Assembly (NCBI GenBank): GCA_030427805.1
Contig: JAUICP010000005.1
Span: 1 to 64,000, forward strand
Source: Bdellovibrionia bacterium
GTDB taxonomy: Bacteria; Bdellovibrionota; Bdellovibrionia; Bdellovibrionales; JAGQZY01
Direction of reading: 5' to 3'
DNA length: 64,000 nt
The notes beneath the pieces were generated by a model, which was not told the DNA's origin, made no database searches, and saw only the letters and a list, made by a program, of their open reading frames with translations. Position 1 is the first letter of the stretch; each line of letters begins with the position of its first letter. This document shows, one piece after another, positions 22,384 through 32,153 of the stretch. Both the position numbers and the translations under genes were made by a program.

Positions 22384-25300
22384 ATGGATAGAACGATCAT
22401 CGAACAAAAATTTAAGCAAATTCTTTTTGCACTTGTTTTTGCGAGTCTTGTCGCCTGTGGTGGACAGCCTACTGGTGACGACGATGAAGATATTGGTTCT
22501 GTTCCTCCGTTTGATATTCTCGGGATTGAAGGGGGAAGTGACGGAATCGTCGATGGCTTTCTTACCAACGGATCTCTCGCCAATATTTCTTGGGAGCCAA
22601 ATTCCATGGCTTCCAGTTACGCTGTCGAAATCACAACGCCCGCCAATGTCGATGTATGCGCCAGTCAAACCACAACCAACACAAGTTTTAGTTTTGATTC
22701 TTGTAACCTCAGTGAGGGCCAAGATTACCTCGTTCACGTTTTTGCAGTTACGGCGGCGGGAAATATTCCTGCCACGAATTCTCCGTTTCCGTTTACGGTT
22801 GATACCGAAGTTCCAAATACTTCGATCGATGTTAATCCTGCGGCGATCGATACTGATGCGACTCCCACTTTTGAATTTTCAGGGACCGACGCCACTTCGG
22901 GGATTGCTAACTTTCAATGCCGAATAGACGGCAGCTCGTGGGCTGTGTGTACGAGCCCTTTTACTTTTCCTTCAGCCTTATCCGATGGAGCTCATACCTT
23001 TGATGTTCGTGCGACGGATGCGGCCGGCCTCGTCGAAGATAGTATTTCAAGTTTTGCTTGGACCGTGGATGCCACAGCTCCAGAGACAGCGATTGATGTA
23101 GCTCCAGTGAGTCCCGATACGGATTCGACTCCGACCTTTGAGTTTTCTGGGACCGACGGCGGGAGCGGTGTTGCCAGTTTTGAGTGTCAGGTCAATGCTG
23201 GGGGTTGGGCTGCCTGTTCCAGCCCCCATACTTTGAATCCCGCTTTAAGTGATGGCAATTATACCTTTCAAGTTCGTGCTATTGATAATGCTGGAAATGT
23301 GGATGGGACTCCTGCTAGCCACGCTTGGACTCTCGACACGGCTCCACCGGGATCATTTAATATCACCGGAGTTCAAGGCGGCACGGATGCGGTGAGTGAC
23401 GGCTTTTTAACGGGAAGCTTAAATCCCCACGTATACTGGGGATCGGCAACGGGGGCCACTGATTATGATGTCCTGATCAGAAATGCGGGCGATACGGCCG
23501 ATGTCTGTGCCACACAAAACACAGCCAATACTGACTATAATTTTGCAGCTTGTAATTTGGTTGAAGGAACTAGTTATAAGATTTTTGTTACGGCCAGAGA
23601 TGGGGTGGGTTTAACAACACCAGCTGGCAATAATTCTTTTGATTTTACGGTCGATACGGTGGCTCCGGATACTTCAATAGATGTCGCTCCAAGTGATCCC
23701 GATTCTGATACCACGCCGACCTTTGAGTTTTCTGGGACGGATGCTTCGAGTGGAGTCGCCAGTTTTGAATGTCAAATCGACAGTGGTGGGTGGGCCGCCT
23801 GTACGAGTCCTCACACCTTGAATCCTGCTCTGAGTGATGGCAGCCATACCTTTGAAGTTCGAGCGATCGATAATGCCGGACTCGTTGATGGCTCTGCTTC
23901 CAGTCATACTTGGGAAGTGGACACCGCTCCTCCGGGCCCGTTTACCATCGCCGGAGTTCAAGGTGGCACCGACAACACAAATGATATTTATCTCAGTGGG
24001 GGATTGAATCCTCATATTTATTGGAATGCATCGACGGGGGCCACGAACTACGATGTGGTTGTTCGCAATGATGGCGATACGGCCGATGTCTGCGCCACGC
24101 AAAACACGGCGGGAACTGATTATAGTTTTGCAGCATGTACCCTTGTTGATGGCACTAGTTATAAAGTGAAAGTAACAGCCAAAGATGGAGCCGCTCAGTC
24201 GACAGATGCCGGTAATAATCCCTTTGATTTTACAGTGGATGTGACTCCGCCAGAAACGGCGATCGATGTGGCTCCGGCGGATCCCGATGCCAGTGCGACT
24301 CCCAGTTTTCAATTTTCGGCAACCGATGCCACCAGTGGTGTGGACTCTTTTGAGTGTCGATTGGACGGCGCTTCGTGGAATGCCTGTACAAGTCCATTTA
24401 CGACTCCAGTCCTTGCAAATGGAGCCCATACTTTCGAAGTTCGAGCTTACGACAATGCCGGTCTCGTCGATGCCACTCCAGCCAGTCATAACTGGACGGT
24501 GGATAATTCTCCTCCAGGGGATTTCACAATTACTGGTGTTCAGGGTAACGCCGATGTCAGCAGCGATGCCTTTCTTACCAGTGGTGATAAGGCCCATGTT
24601 TTCTGGGGCGCTTCCAGTGATTCGACTAGTTATGATGTGGTGATTCGCGATAATGGCGATACAACTGATGTCTGTGGTCCGCAAAACACGGCGGGAACTG
24701 ATTACGACTTTTCTGCCTGTGCTTTGACCGAAGGAACAACCTACAAGGTTAAGGTAACAGCCAAAGATGCGGTCCCTCTGAGCACTGATGCGACCAATAG
24801 TCCTTTTGATTTTACGGTCGATACGGTGGCCCCTGAAACAACCATTGATGTAGCGCCAAGTGACCCGGACTCGAGTACCGAGGGTGGATTTGAGTTTTCT
24901 GGGACGGATGCTACGAGTGGAGTCGCTAGTTTCGAATGTCGAATTGACGGCGGTGCCTGGGGAGCGTGTGTCAGTCCATATACGACTCCGACCTTGAGCT
25001 CTGGTGCTCATACTTTTGAGGTCCGTGCTCTCGATAATGCTGGTCTCGTGGATGCCACTCCGGCGAGCCACAATTGGACAATCGATAATACTCCGCCTGG
25101 AAACTTCAGTATTACTGGGGTTCAAGGTGGCTCTGATGTTTCGAGTGATGCCTATCTAACAAGTGGCTTAAATCCCCACGCTTTTTGGGGAGGGGCTACG
25201 GGCGCATCGAGCTACGATGTCGTGATTCGCAATAATGCGGATAGTGCTGATGTTTGTGCGACCCAAAATACGGCCGGAACTGACTTTGACTTTTCATCTT

Positions 25301-28300
25301 GTACCCTGGTTGAGGGCACAAGCTATAAAGTGAAAGTCACGGCAAAAGATGATGCCGCTTTAACGACGGCCGCTGACAATGATCCTTTCACATTTATGGT
25401 GGATACGGTAGCTCCGGCGACGACCATTGATGTGGCCCCTGGGGATCCCGATGCTGATGACACTCCCACTTTTGAGTTTTCAGGCACAGATTCTGCCAGT
25501 GGTATCGCCAGTTTTGAATGTCAAATCGACAGTGGCGGATGGAGTGCCTGTACGAGTCCCTACACACTCAGCACCCTAGGGCAGGGGGCTCATACTTTTG
25601 AAGTTCGTGCCTACGATAACGCTGGCCTGGTGGATGCAACACCGGCCACCCATAACTGGTCGATTGATTCCGTCGCTCCCGATGACTTTAATATTCTTGG
25701 GATTCAAGGTGGAACCGATTCGACCAGCGATGACTATCTCACTAATGGTAGCCTTGCCCATGTTTACTGGGAGGCAGCGACAGGGGCTACGAACTACGAT
25801 GTGGTGGTTCGCGACTCGGCGGACTTGATTGATGTTTGTCCTACGCAAAACACAGTCAATACCGATTACAATTTTATTGGATGTACCCTAACTGAAGGGA
25901 CCAGTTACCGCGTTAAAGTTGCTGCCAAAGATGATGTTCCTCTTTCGACGGATGCGCTTAATAATAATTACTACTTTACGGTCGATACTGTAAGGCCAGA
26001 TACCTCAATTGATGTGGCTCCGAGTGACCCTTCAAACGAGGGGATTCCAACTTTTGAATTTTCGGGAACGGACGCCACGAGTGGTGTGGCCAGCTTTGAG
26101 TGTCGGGTGGACGGAGTGTCTTGGACGGCATGTACAAGTCCAACCACGTTTGGTTCGGCCTTTAGTGATGGCGCTCATACGTTTGAAGTTCGTGCCATAG
26201 ATAGTGCTGGAAATGTGGATGTGACTCCAGCCCTCCACGCTTGGACCGTGGATGCCACTCTTCCGACAATAAGTATTGATGTTCAACCGCCAGATCCTGA
26301 CACGGATCAAACGCCGACTTTTGAATTTTCAGGTACAGATGGTGGTTCTGGTGTTGATCACTTTGAGTGTCAAATCGACGGTGGTGGCTGGAGTACGTGT
26401 ACCAGTCCCTATACAACTGGGACACTTTCTTATGCTAACCACACTTTCGAGGTGCGCTCTCACGATGCTGCCGGAAATATTTCAAACCCGGTTGCCAGTT
26501 ATAATTGGGATATCGCTTCCAAGCCTGTGGCACCAAACTCTTTAACTTTGTCAAATCCGGTTAGTTCTCCTTGGGATGATACCACTCCTGAAATTACGGT
26601 CGGGGGAGTGACGAGTGGTAACACCGTACGACTTTATGCGGAAGATACTTGTACAACAGAAATTGTTAATGGTGTTGCCAGTGGTTCGACTATTGCGCTA
26701 ACAGTGCCGGCCCTAGCCGACGGAACCTATGACTTTTATGCCATTCAGGATAATGGCACTCCATCGGATTGTTCAACGGCTACTGTTGAGTACATTCTCT
26801 ACACGGGAACACCGGCCGATCCGAGCGGGCTCTCGCTCTTCAATCCGATTTCGAGCCCCGAGGCCGATGCCACTCCTGAAATTTTAGTGAGTGGTGTGAC
26901 GGCCGGACATACGATTCGCCTTTATAGAGGAGCGGGCTGTGCGACCGAAGTCGGTTCGGGAGTTGCGGCTGGTTCTTCCATTGCCATTGCATCGAGTACT
27001 TTGCCGAGCGACGCGACCTACAACTTTTATGCGACGGCTGAGTACGGAAATCGCCAATCGGGATGTTCGGCTGCGACCGTTGCCTATACTTTAAATTCTT
27101 CACTGACCCCGGCTTCGATGCCGACGGGACTCTCGCTTTTTGATCCGGCGACGTCTCCAAGTGGAGATGCGACTCCGATCATTCAAGTAACGGGTGTTGC
27201 CAATGGCGATACGGTTTATCTCTTTACGGATTCGAGTTGTACATCACTTGTTGGAACGGTTACGGCGACGGGAACGGTGGCTAATGTGCAATCGGCATCC
27301 CTTGCCGAAGGTAGTTACACTTTTTATGCTAAACGGGATAACGCTTCGACTTCGCCTTCGGCCTGTTCGACGGCGAGTGTTGCTTATCAAGTTATTTTTA
27401 CACCACCTTCTGCGCCTACGAGCTTAGCTCTTGTGAACCCCAATGTTTCACCGAGCAACGATCCAACGCCGTTGATACGAGTTAATGGCGTTGAAGTGGG
27501 CGCTACCGTGAGAGTTTTTACGGACGATACTTGTTCGACAGAGGTCGGTTCAATTACATCGGCCGGTGCCAGCGCTGAGGTTCTGATTTCGACACTGGCG
27601 GAAGCGACCTATAGCTTTTATGCCAATCAAACCAATGTCAGTGGATTGACTTCAAGCTGTTCGGGTTCTTTTGTTCAGTACCAGTACGACAGTGGGGTGA
27701 GTTTGCCAGATCCACCGACGTCATTGAGTCTATCAACTCCTTCCACTTCCCCTGATAATGACACAACACCAACGATCAGTGTTGAAGGGGTGGCTAGTGG
27801 GGATACCGTAAAACTGTTTACAGATAGTAGTTGTACGACTGAAGTTGCCAGTGGTGTTGCTTCGGGTACGAGTATTGAGTTGACGACTTCGGCTCTTTCT
27901 TTAGGGCAATCGATTATCTATGCCAATCGAACGGATACGGCAGGTCCGACGACGTCGAATTGTTCTTCGACATTTGTTATTTATGAAGTCACTTCTGATA
28001 TTCAACTCGATAATTTCGAAGCCGGCTTTGGTAACTGGAGTAATGTTGCTGGCGATCAAAGGGATTGGTCTACTCGAACGGGTGGTACTCAGTCTAATGG
28101 TGTCGGGCCAACATCGGGTTACGGTGGCTCTGGTCAGTACATTTATACCGAAGCCTCCAGTCCAGTTAATGCTGATGATGAATTTCATTTAGAAAGTAAT
28201 ACTCTCGATGCCGGAGCTAATAACTTGGGCATAAGCTTCAAGTGGAATAAGCGCGGGGATGATATGGGAGATCTCCACCTTGAGGTTTCGACAGACGGTG

Positions 28301-29316
28301 GAACCACTTGGGATAGCGCCATTTGGTCCCATATCGGAGCTGACGTTGAAACCGGTGGTGCCGATGTTTGGAATTCGGCGGCCGTAGACTTATGTGGCCT
28401 GGGATATAATTCTGGAAATATTAAGCTGCGATTTAGGGGAGTGATGCCATCCAGTGGAACGACATGGAACTCTGATATTGCCCTTGATGACGTTCGCATC
28501 TATTCTACAGCTTGTGCTCCGTCGCCGAGTGTGACAATTGCCAGCGATGAAAGCTTCGTTTGGAGTGGTAACGAATCCGCCGTAACAGTTTACGGAACTT
28601 GCTCTAATAGTGGTGGTAGCATTGCTGTTCGAGGAGCAGGGACAGCCGACACTGTGTGTACTGAAAATGCGTGGTCGGCAACTCTTGATCTCAGCGCTGA
28701 GCCCGAGGGAGACCTGGATTTACTCGTACAACACTTCTACGGTTCATCCCAGGGGATTAATTTCTTAACTCTGGTAAAAGACAATAGTGTTTTAACCTAC
28801 GATAATTTCGAAATAGATTTGGGGAATTTTGCCAATGTCGGTGGAGATGACAGGGATTGGACGCGGAATTCGGGTGGAACAACATCGAACAATGTTGGAC
28901 CGACTGCGGGTTACGGTGGTTCTGGTTTCTATATGTATACCGAAGCTTCGAACCCTGTGAACGCCAACGATGAATTTTTCTTTGAGCACACGACAAGCTT
29001 TGATGCTTCGGCTAGTAGTCTGCAGTTAGATTTTAAATACAATAAGCGCGGAAACAATATGGGTAATCTCTACGTTGAGGTTTCTGATGATGGCGGTTCG
29101 ACATGGAATAGTATTTGGAGTCATATTGGAGCTGACGTAGGAAGTGGCGGTACCGATATCTGGCGAGATGATTCCGCCGACGCCTGTGCGGCCGGCTATA
29201 ATTCAGGAAACATACTCGTGCGTTTTAGAGCAGTCATGCCGTCAAGCGGAAGTGTCTTCAACTCCGATATCGGTATTGACGAAGTCATCGTCCGCGACGG
29301 CGACTGCACCCCCTAG
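22384..29316 (+). CDS. Giant repeat lipoprotein with Ig-like repeats and two MAM-like domains
   Basis: 2310 residues from ATG 22384. Signal peptide with lipobox ASLVAC (Cys about 25) and an acidic linker (GDDDEDIG). Up to about residue 1380 two kinds of Ig-like unit alternate: eight of type A (IDVAP.DPD..PTFEFSGTD, SFEC..D...W..C.SP, HTFEVRA.DNAG) and six fibronectin-like type B (GVQGG.D, SYDVVIRN, DVC..QNT, GTSYKVKVTAKD). Five shorter units (TSP..D.TP.I.V.GV, CST..V.Y) run to about 1870. Two MAM-like lectin-fold domains (about 1872-2044 and 2137-2310; DNFE..FGN, KRG..MG, WSHIGADV) flank an Ig-like spacer. The layout suggests a long surface adhesin anchored by lipid at the N terminus with binding domains at the tip; that role is inferred. 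Confidence 0.85.
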   Translation: MDRTIIEQKFKQILFALVFASLVACGGQPTGDDDEDIGSVPPFDILGIEGGSDGIVDGFLTNGSLANISWEPNSMASSYAVEITTPANVDVCASQTTTNTSFSFDSCNLSEGQDYLVHVFAVTAAGNIPATNSPFPFTVDTEVPNTSIDVNPAAIDTDATPTFEFSGTDATSGIANFQCRIDGSSWAVCTSPFTFPSALSDGAHTFDVRATDAAGLVEDSISSFAWTVDATAPETAIDVAPVSPDTDSTPTFEFSGTDGGSGVASFECQVNAGGWAACSSPHTLNPALSDGNYTFQVRAIDNAGNVDGTPASHAWTLDTAPPGSFNITGVQGGTDAVSDGFLTGSLNPHVYWGSATGATDYDVLIRNAGDTADVCATQNTANTDYNFAACNLVEGTSYKIFVTARDGVGLTTPAGNNSFDFTVDTVAPDTSIDVAPSDPDSDTTPTFEFSGTDASSGVASFECQIDSGGWAACTSPHTLNPALSDGSHTFEVRAIDNAGLVDGSASSHTWEVDTAPPGPFTIAGVQGGTDNTNDIYLSGGLNPHIYWNASTGATNYDVVVRNDGDTADVCATQNTAGTDYSFAACTLVDGTSYKVKVTAKDGAAQSTDAGNNPFDFTVDVTPPETAIDVAPADPDASATPSFQFSATDATSGVDSFECRLDGASWNACTSPFTTPVLANGAHTFEVRAYDNAGLVDATPASHNWTVDNSPPGDFTITGVQGNADVSSDAFLTSGDKAHVFWGASSDSTSYDVVIRDNGDTTDVCGPQNTAGTDYDFSACALTEGTTYKVKVTAKDAVPLSTDATNSPFDFTVDTVAPETTIDVAPSDPDSSTEGGFEFSGTDATSGVASFECRIDGGAWGACVSPYTTPTLSSGAHTFEVRALDNAGLVDATPASHNWTIDNTPPGNFSITGVQGGSDVSSDAYLTSGLNPHAFWGGATGASSYDVVIRNNADSADVCATQNTAGTDFDFSSCTLVEGTSYKVKVTAKDDAALTTAADNDPFTFMVDTVAPATTIDVAPGDPDADDTPTFEFSGTDSASGIASFECQIDSGGWSACTSPYTLSTLGQGAHTFEVRAYDNAGLVDATPATHNWSIDSVAPDDFNILGIQGGTDSTSDDYLTNGSLAHVYWEAATGATNYDVVVRDSADLIDVCPTQNTVNTDYNFIGCTLTEGTSYRVKVAAKDDVPLSTDALNNNYYFTVDTVRPDTSIDVAPSDPSNEGIPTFEFSGTDATSGVASFECRVDGVSWTACTSPTTFGSAFSDGAHTFEVRAIDSAGNVDVTPALHAWTVDATLPTISIDVQPPDPDTDQTPTFEFSGTDGGSGVDHFECQIDGGGWSTCTSPYTTGTLSYANHTFEVRSHDAAGNISNPVASYNWDIASKPVAPNSLTLSNPVSSPWDDTTPEITVGGVTSGNTVRLYAEDTCTTEIVNGVASGSTIALTVPALADGTYDFYAIQDNGTPSDCSTATVEYILYTGTPADPSGLSLFNPISSPEADATPEILVSGVTAGHTIRLYRGAGCATEVGSGVAAGSSIAIASSTLPSDATYNFYATAEYGNRQSGCSAATVAYTLNSSLTPASMPTGLSLFDPATSPSGDATPIIQVTGVANGDTVYLFTDSSCTSLVGTVTATGTVANVQSASLAEGSYTFYAKRDNASTSPSACSTASVAYQVIFTPPSAPTSLALVNPNVSPSNDPTPLIRVNGVEVGATVRVFTDDTCSTEVGSITSAGASAEVLISTLAEATYSFYANQTNVSGLTSSCSGSFVQYQYDSGVSLPDPPTSLSLSTPSTSPDNDTTPTISVEGVASGDTVKLFTDSSCTTEVASGVASGTSIELTTSALSLGQSIIYANRTDTAGPTTSNCSSTFVIYEVTSDIQLDNFEAGFGNWSNVAGDQRDWSTRTGGTQSNGVGPTSGYGGSGQYIYTEASSPVNADDEFHLESNTLDAGANNLGISFKWNKRGDDMGDLHLEVSTDGGTTWDSAIWSHIGADVETGGADVWNSAAVDLCGLGYNSGNIKLRFRGVMPSSGTTWNSDIALDDVRIYSTACAPSPSVTIASDESFVWSGNESAVTVYGTCSNSGGSIAVRGAGTADTVCTENAWSATLDLSAEPEGDLDLLVQHFYGSSQGINFLTLVKDNSVLTYDNFEIDLGNFANVGGDDRDWTRNSGGTTSNNVGPTAGYGGSGFYMYTEASNPVNANDEFFFEHTTSFDASASSLQLDFKYNKRGNNMGNLYVEVSDDGGSTWNSIWSHIGADVGSGGTDIWRDDSADACAAGYNSGNILVRFRAVMPSSGSVFNSDIGIDEVIVRDGDCTP
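23660..26000 (+). repeat. Tandem coding repeat of about 580 bp (A-B units)
   Basis: Four successive A+B Ig-like pairs begin near 23664, 24249, 24831 and 25411 (next A near 25995), a period of roughly 580-585 bp. Nucleotide blocks such as GTCTCGTCGATGCCACTCC recur between copies, showing duplication by unit followed by divergence. Confidence 0.8.
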
Positions 29317-29357
29317 TCATTCAGGGTAGCGTTTTCTTTTTGGTAGCGCACATGCGT

Positions 29358-29390
29358 AAAAAAAAGCTTTCCAAAAAGGAAAGCTTTTTA
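29358..29390. terminator. Bidirectional terminator
   Basis: AAAAGCTTTCC and GGAAAGCTTTT (29362-29372, 29378-29388) form an 11-bp perfect stem with A-run upstream and T-run downstream. It serves the giant lipoprotein gene (plus) and the LprI-like gene (minus). Confidence 0.9.
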
Positions 29391-29410
29391 TTTTGCTCTT
29401 AAAAGACGTT

Positions 29411-29818
29411 TTACATTTCGCCGGGTTCGCTGTGCTCGTAGCAGTCTGTGAAAAGCGTTCCTAGAAATTTGGTTCGCTCCTCGGTCATTTCAGTCATGCA
29501 GCTAAAATAGGTAAGGGGCCAGCCAGAGCCTCGGAGTTCAATTCCCCAATCGAGACCCGCTTCAAGTTCGCACTGACTTTCTTTCAGCTGAATCCAGGCC
29601 TTTTGTGACTTTACAATTAAAGCCCATTCTTCAGGAGAGTTGATCTTACAGACCCGTAATTCAATCCAAGTCATATTCAATTTCTGATCAGAGGCTTTGT
29701 AATCGCTAGCCACACACTGATTCATTTCTGATTGGGTCATACCCGTGCACTCTTCGCCGGCAACGGCATTAGTCGCCCAAAAACTGACTGCCACTACCAA
29801 AGTTATAATCCATTTCAT
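29411..29818 (-). CDS. LprI/DUF1311-like secreted protein
   Basis: 135 residues; signal peptide ending in NAVAG. The mature sequence follows the DUF1311/LprI pattern: CTGMTQSEMNQCVASDY near the N terminus, an N-M-TW helix, SQKAWIQLKESQCELEAG, and a late SCMTEMTEERTKFL. LprI of Mycobacterium inhibits lysozyme; other members are only known as periplasmic helical proteins. Four Cys residues at the conserved places can form two disulfides. Ribosome site GGGAGG. A role against lysozyme-like enzymes is possible, not shown. Confidence 0.8.
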   Translation of the reverse strand: MKWIITLVVAVSFWATNAVAGEECTGMTQSEMNQCVASDYKASDQKLNMTWIELRVCKINSPEEWALIVKSQKAWIQLKESQCELEAGLDWGIELRGSGWPLTYFSCMTEMTEERTKFLGTLFTDCYEHSEPGEM

Positions 29819-29888
29819 CTTAACCTCCCATTTTATAGAATTTTATATGCAAGGGCCTATTAGCTGTGAAGTTATTGGGCCCGTTGAG

Positions 29889-30536
29889 TTATTGGTAAAA
29901 CTCTCCACTTGGAGAAACCCGCCAGCGTCCTTCGCGAACTCGCCCCGTAATAACATTAATTGTGAGATTTTCTGAGGATTGAAAATAACTTCTTCTTGGC
30001 TCGTAGCCGTTAGCTTCACGAAGGGGGTTCTCACAGTTTCGAACGATGTAGAGTTCATTGCGCCAATGATTTGTGTCGTAGGCGGGGTCGAAGTTTCCGT
30101 ATTTTGTATGGCAAAACTCGTGGTGAATAATTGCGATAGGATCAACTTCTTGGCCACCAACGGGAAAGTGGGTTCTGAACGCCCCGATTCTAACAAGGGC
30201 TGGCTGGGCAACAGCTCCGTAGGAGGAGTACTCTTCGATGATAAAAGGTGAATGGCCATAGAGGTAGGCCTCAAAGGGTGACTCAATGTCCTCTTGGATC
30301 AAACGAGCTGTTTCGCTCAAGAAAATTCGCTCCATGGTTTTTTGACCGTGGGTCGTGTGAAAATACTCGCAAAGGAGATTGAATCTCTCAAAACTGAGGT
30401 TGTCGTCAAAGTGAAATTTTTTGATCTGTTCGAAATAATAATTGAGACGACCCTCAGAAAAGTCCCTGCACGTTTTTGCAAATAGACTGTGAGATACTAA
30501 ACTCAAAACTAATATGAAAACTATTTTCACGAACAC
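29889..30536 (-). CDS. Secreted zincin-like protein (HEFCH)
   Basis: 215 residues; signal peptide ending near LFA, followed by KTCRDF. The HExxH motif HEFCH (139-143) sits in PIAIIHHEFCHTKYGN, a context typical of zinc peptidase helices; the third ligand is not obvious (Asn/Glu in HWRNELY, about residue 160, is a candidate). Cys at 142 and 168 may pair. Predicted small exported peptidase of unknown specificity. GTG/ATG start near 30536 following AAAACT; no strong ribosome site, so the start is approximate. Confidence 0.7.
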   Translation of the reverse strand: MFVKIVFILVLSLVSHSLFAKTCRDFSEGRLNYYFEQIKKFHFDDNLSFERFNLLCEYFHTTHGQKTMERIFLSETARLIQEDIESPFEAYLYGHSPFIIEEYSSYGAVAQPALVRIGAFRTHFPVGGQEVDPIAIIHHEFCHTKYGNFDPAYDTNHWRNELYIVRNCENPLREANGYEPRRSYFQSSENLTINVITGRVREGRWRVSPSGEFYQ

Positions 30537-30721
30537 CCCGAAAGTGACTGAGTCACAGGGGATTATCTAATTGAAGATTTCGATTCTGATAAGACTCAAT
30601 TCTTCTTGGGAAAAAAAGTAAATAACTTTGAAATTATGTGATCCCAAAGCTGGACAGAAACTGTAGAATTTCGTCAATCGACCGTGGAATCTTCAAGCCC
30701 AAAAAGACGCCATCGACGGGA

Positions 30722-32143
30722 TTAGGTGGCGGAGCTGACAGGATCGTCCTGGCAACGAAGGGTTTCAAGAGGTGAGGGGCCGTCACCCACCTGTTTGGCG
30801 GCACTTCGAATGGCCGTGCGTAGACCTTCTTCGACGACGGGGTGATAAAATGGAAGGCTTAGGGCCTCGTGAACAGTCTTTTTCCAACTAATCGCCCAAG
30901 AAATAAGGTGAGCCATGTGTTCTCCCGACGGAGCCATCATTTCAGCGCCCAAAATGAGACCGGATTCTTTGTGGGCGTATATTTTCAACAAACCTTTATT
31001 TTTTAGCATACTCAAAGCGCGCCCTTGGCTTTCAAAAGAAACTTCTCCAGCAACAAAAGGAATCTTTTCATCGACGAGATTCTTATAGGTCTTTCCAACA
31101 AAAGCGATATTGGGATCGGTAAAGGTGATGCCGATGAGGGCTCGGCGACTAAAACACTGTTCTTCGTGGACGGCATTGTAGCCGGCAATTCGTCCCTCGT
31201 CAGCGGCTTCGTGTAGTAAAGGCCTGTCCCCATTGACATCTCCAGCAATGTAAATGGAACTCCCTTTTATCTTCGCCGTATTAACATCAAAAACCGGGTA
31301 CCCTTTGGCATCCAATTCAACACCGGCGTTCACAATTTCAATTCGGTCTAAGTTCGATCGGCGTCCGACAGCAATAAGTACTTTGTCAACGAGCCATGAT
31401 TTGTCTTTTGAAAACACGCGTAGTTGCTGGCCTTCTTTTTCGAAGCGCTCAACTCCGTCTAAAGAAAGCTCGAATTCTTCGCCCATGGTTTTGACGATAT
31501 AATCTTGGATTGCTGGATCACTAGCGCCCCCCAAGCTTCGGCCTAAACCAATGCCGACGACCTTTGTGCCCAAACGGCTAAAGGCTTGTCCTAATTCTAA
31601 GCCGATGACTCCAAGGCCCACTACCGCAAGGCTTTGGGGAAGTGTTTCGAGCTCAAAAACACTGTTGGTATCAATGAAGAACTCTTTAAATTCTTCCCAG
31701 GGTTTTGGCAAAATGGGGCGTGAGCCAGCAGCAATAATAATTTTATCGGCTTGGTACTCTTGGTTGCCGGCTTTTAAGGTATTTGGCCCGGTGAAATAGG
31801 CGCGCTCTTTGATGAGAAATTCATCTTGCCACTTTTCGACGCTCCTAACAACTCCCCCCGAAAATCGATCGCGAAGTTTACGAACGTGTTGCATGACTGC
31901 CGTTCCGTCGACCCTAAGGGATTCACTGCCTTGAATACCTATGGACTCGAATTTATGTCGGCGGTGATAGTCGTTGGCCACTTGAATCATCACTTTGGAG
32001 GGCATACATCCCACGCGCGCGCAGGTCGTGCCCAAGGGACCATCATCGAAAACTAAAAAGTTCTTTGTTATTTTTTCGACTTCTCTTTTAGCGGTCAGAC
32101 CGGCTGAACCGGCCCCGATGATCGCGACATCGAGTTTTTTCAT
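30722..32143 (-). CDS. lpd: Dihydrolipoyl dehydrogenase (E3)
   Basis: 473 residues from ATG 32143 (AAAGGA ribosome site; a longer frame upstream overlaps pgsA). A flavoenzyme that reoxidises dihydrolipoamide in 2-oxo acid dehydrogenase complexes with NAD+. Visible: FAD site AIIGAGSAGL (8-17), redox pair CARVGC (Cys41, Cys46), NAD site VVGLGVIGLELG, second FAD site YIAGDVNGD, and the dimer-interface His-Glu pair in YHPVVEEG. No E1/E2 genes lie nearby. Ten bases downstream of pgsA and likely in one operon. Related mercuric-reductase-like oxidoreductases cannot be fully excluded. Confidence 0.85.
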   Translation of the reverse strand: MKKLDVAIIGAGSAGLTAKREVEKITKNFLVFDDGPLGTTCARVGCMPSKVMIQVANDYHRRHKFESIGIQGSESLRVDGTAVMQHVRKLRDRFSGGVVRSVEKWQDEFLIKERAYFTGPNTLKAGNQEYQADKIIIAAGSRPILPKPWEEFKEFFIDTNSVFELETLPQSLAVVGLGVIGLELGQAFSRLGTKVVGIGLGRSLGGASDPAIQDYIVKTMGEEFELSLDGVERFEKEGQQLRVFSKDKSWLVDKVLIAVGRRSNLDRIEIVNAGVELDAKGYPVFDVNTAKIKGSSIYIAGDVNGDRPLLHEAADEGRIAGYNAVHEEQCFSRRALIGITFTDPNIAFVGKTYKNLVDEKIPFVAGEVSFESQGRALSMLKNKGLLKIYAHKESGLILGAEMMAPSGEHMAHLISWAISWKKTVHEALSLPFYHPVVEEGLRTAIRSAAKQVGDGPSPLETLRCQDDPVSSAT

Positions 32144-32153
32144 GAACAATCCT

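Noticed and set aside
23674-25125. 483-codon open frame on the minus strand inside the giant lipoprotein gene
   Set aside because: It mirrors the Ig-like repeats of the plus-strand gene and is Ile/Arg/Gly-rich antisense text; the repeats and lack of stop codons come from codon choice of the real gene.
23660-26000. CRISPR array
   Set aside because: The regular repeats are about 580 bp, in frame and protein-coding; no short repeat/spacer pattern exists anywhere in the window.
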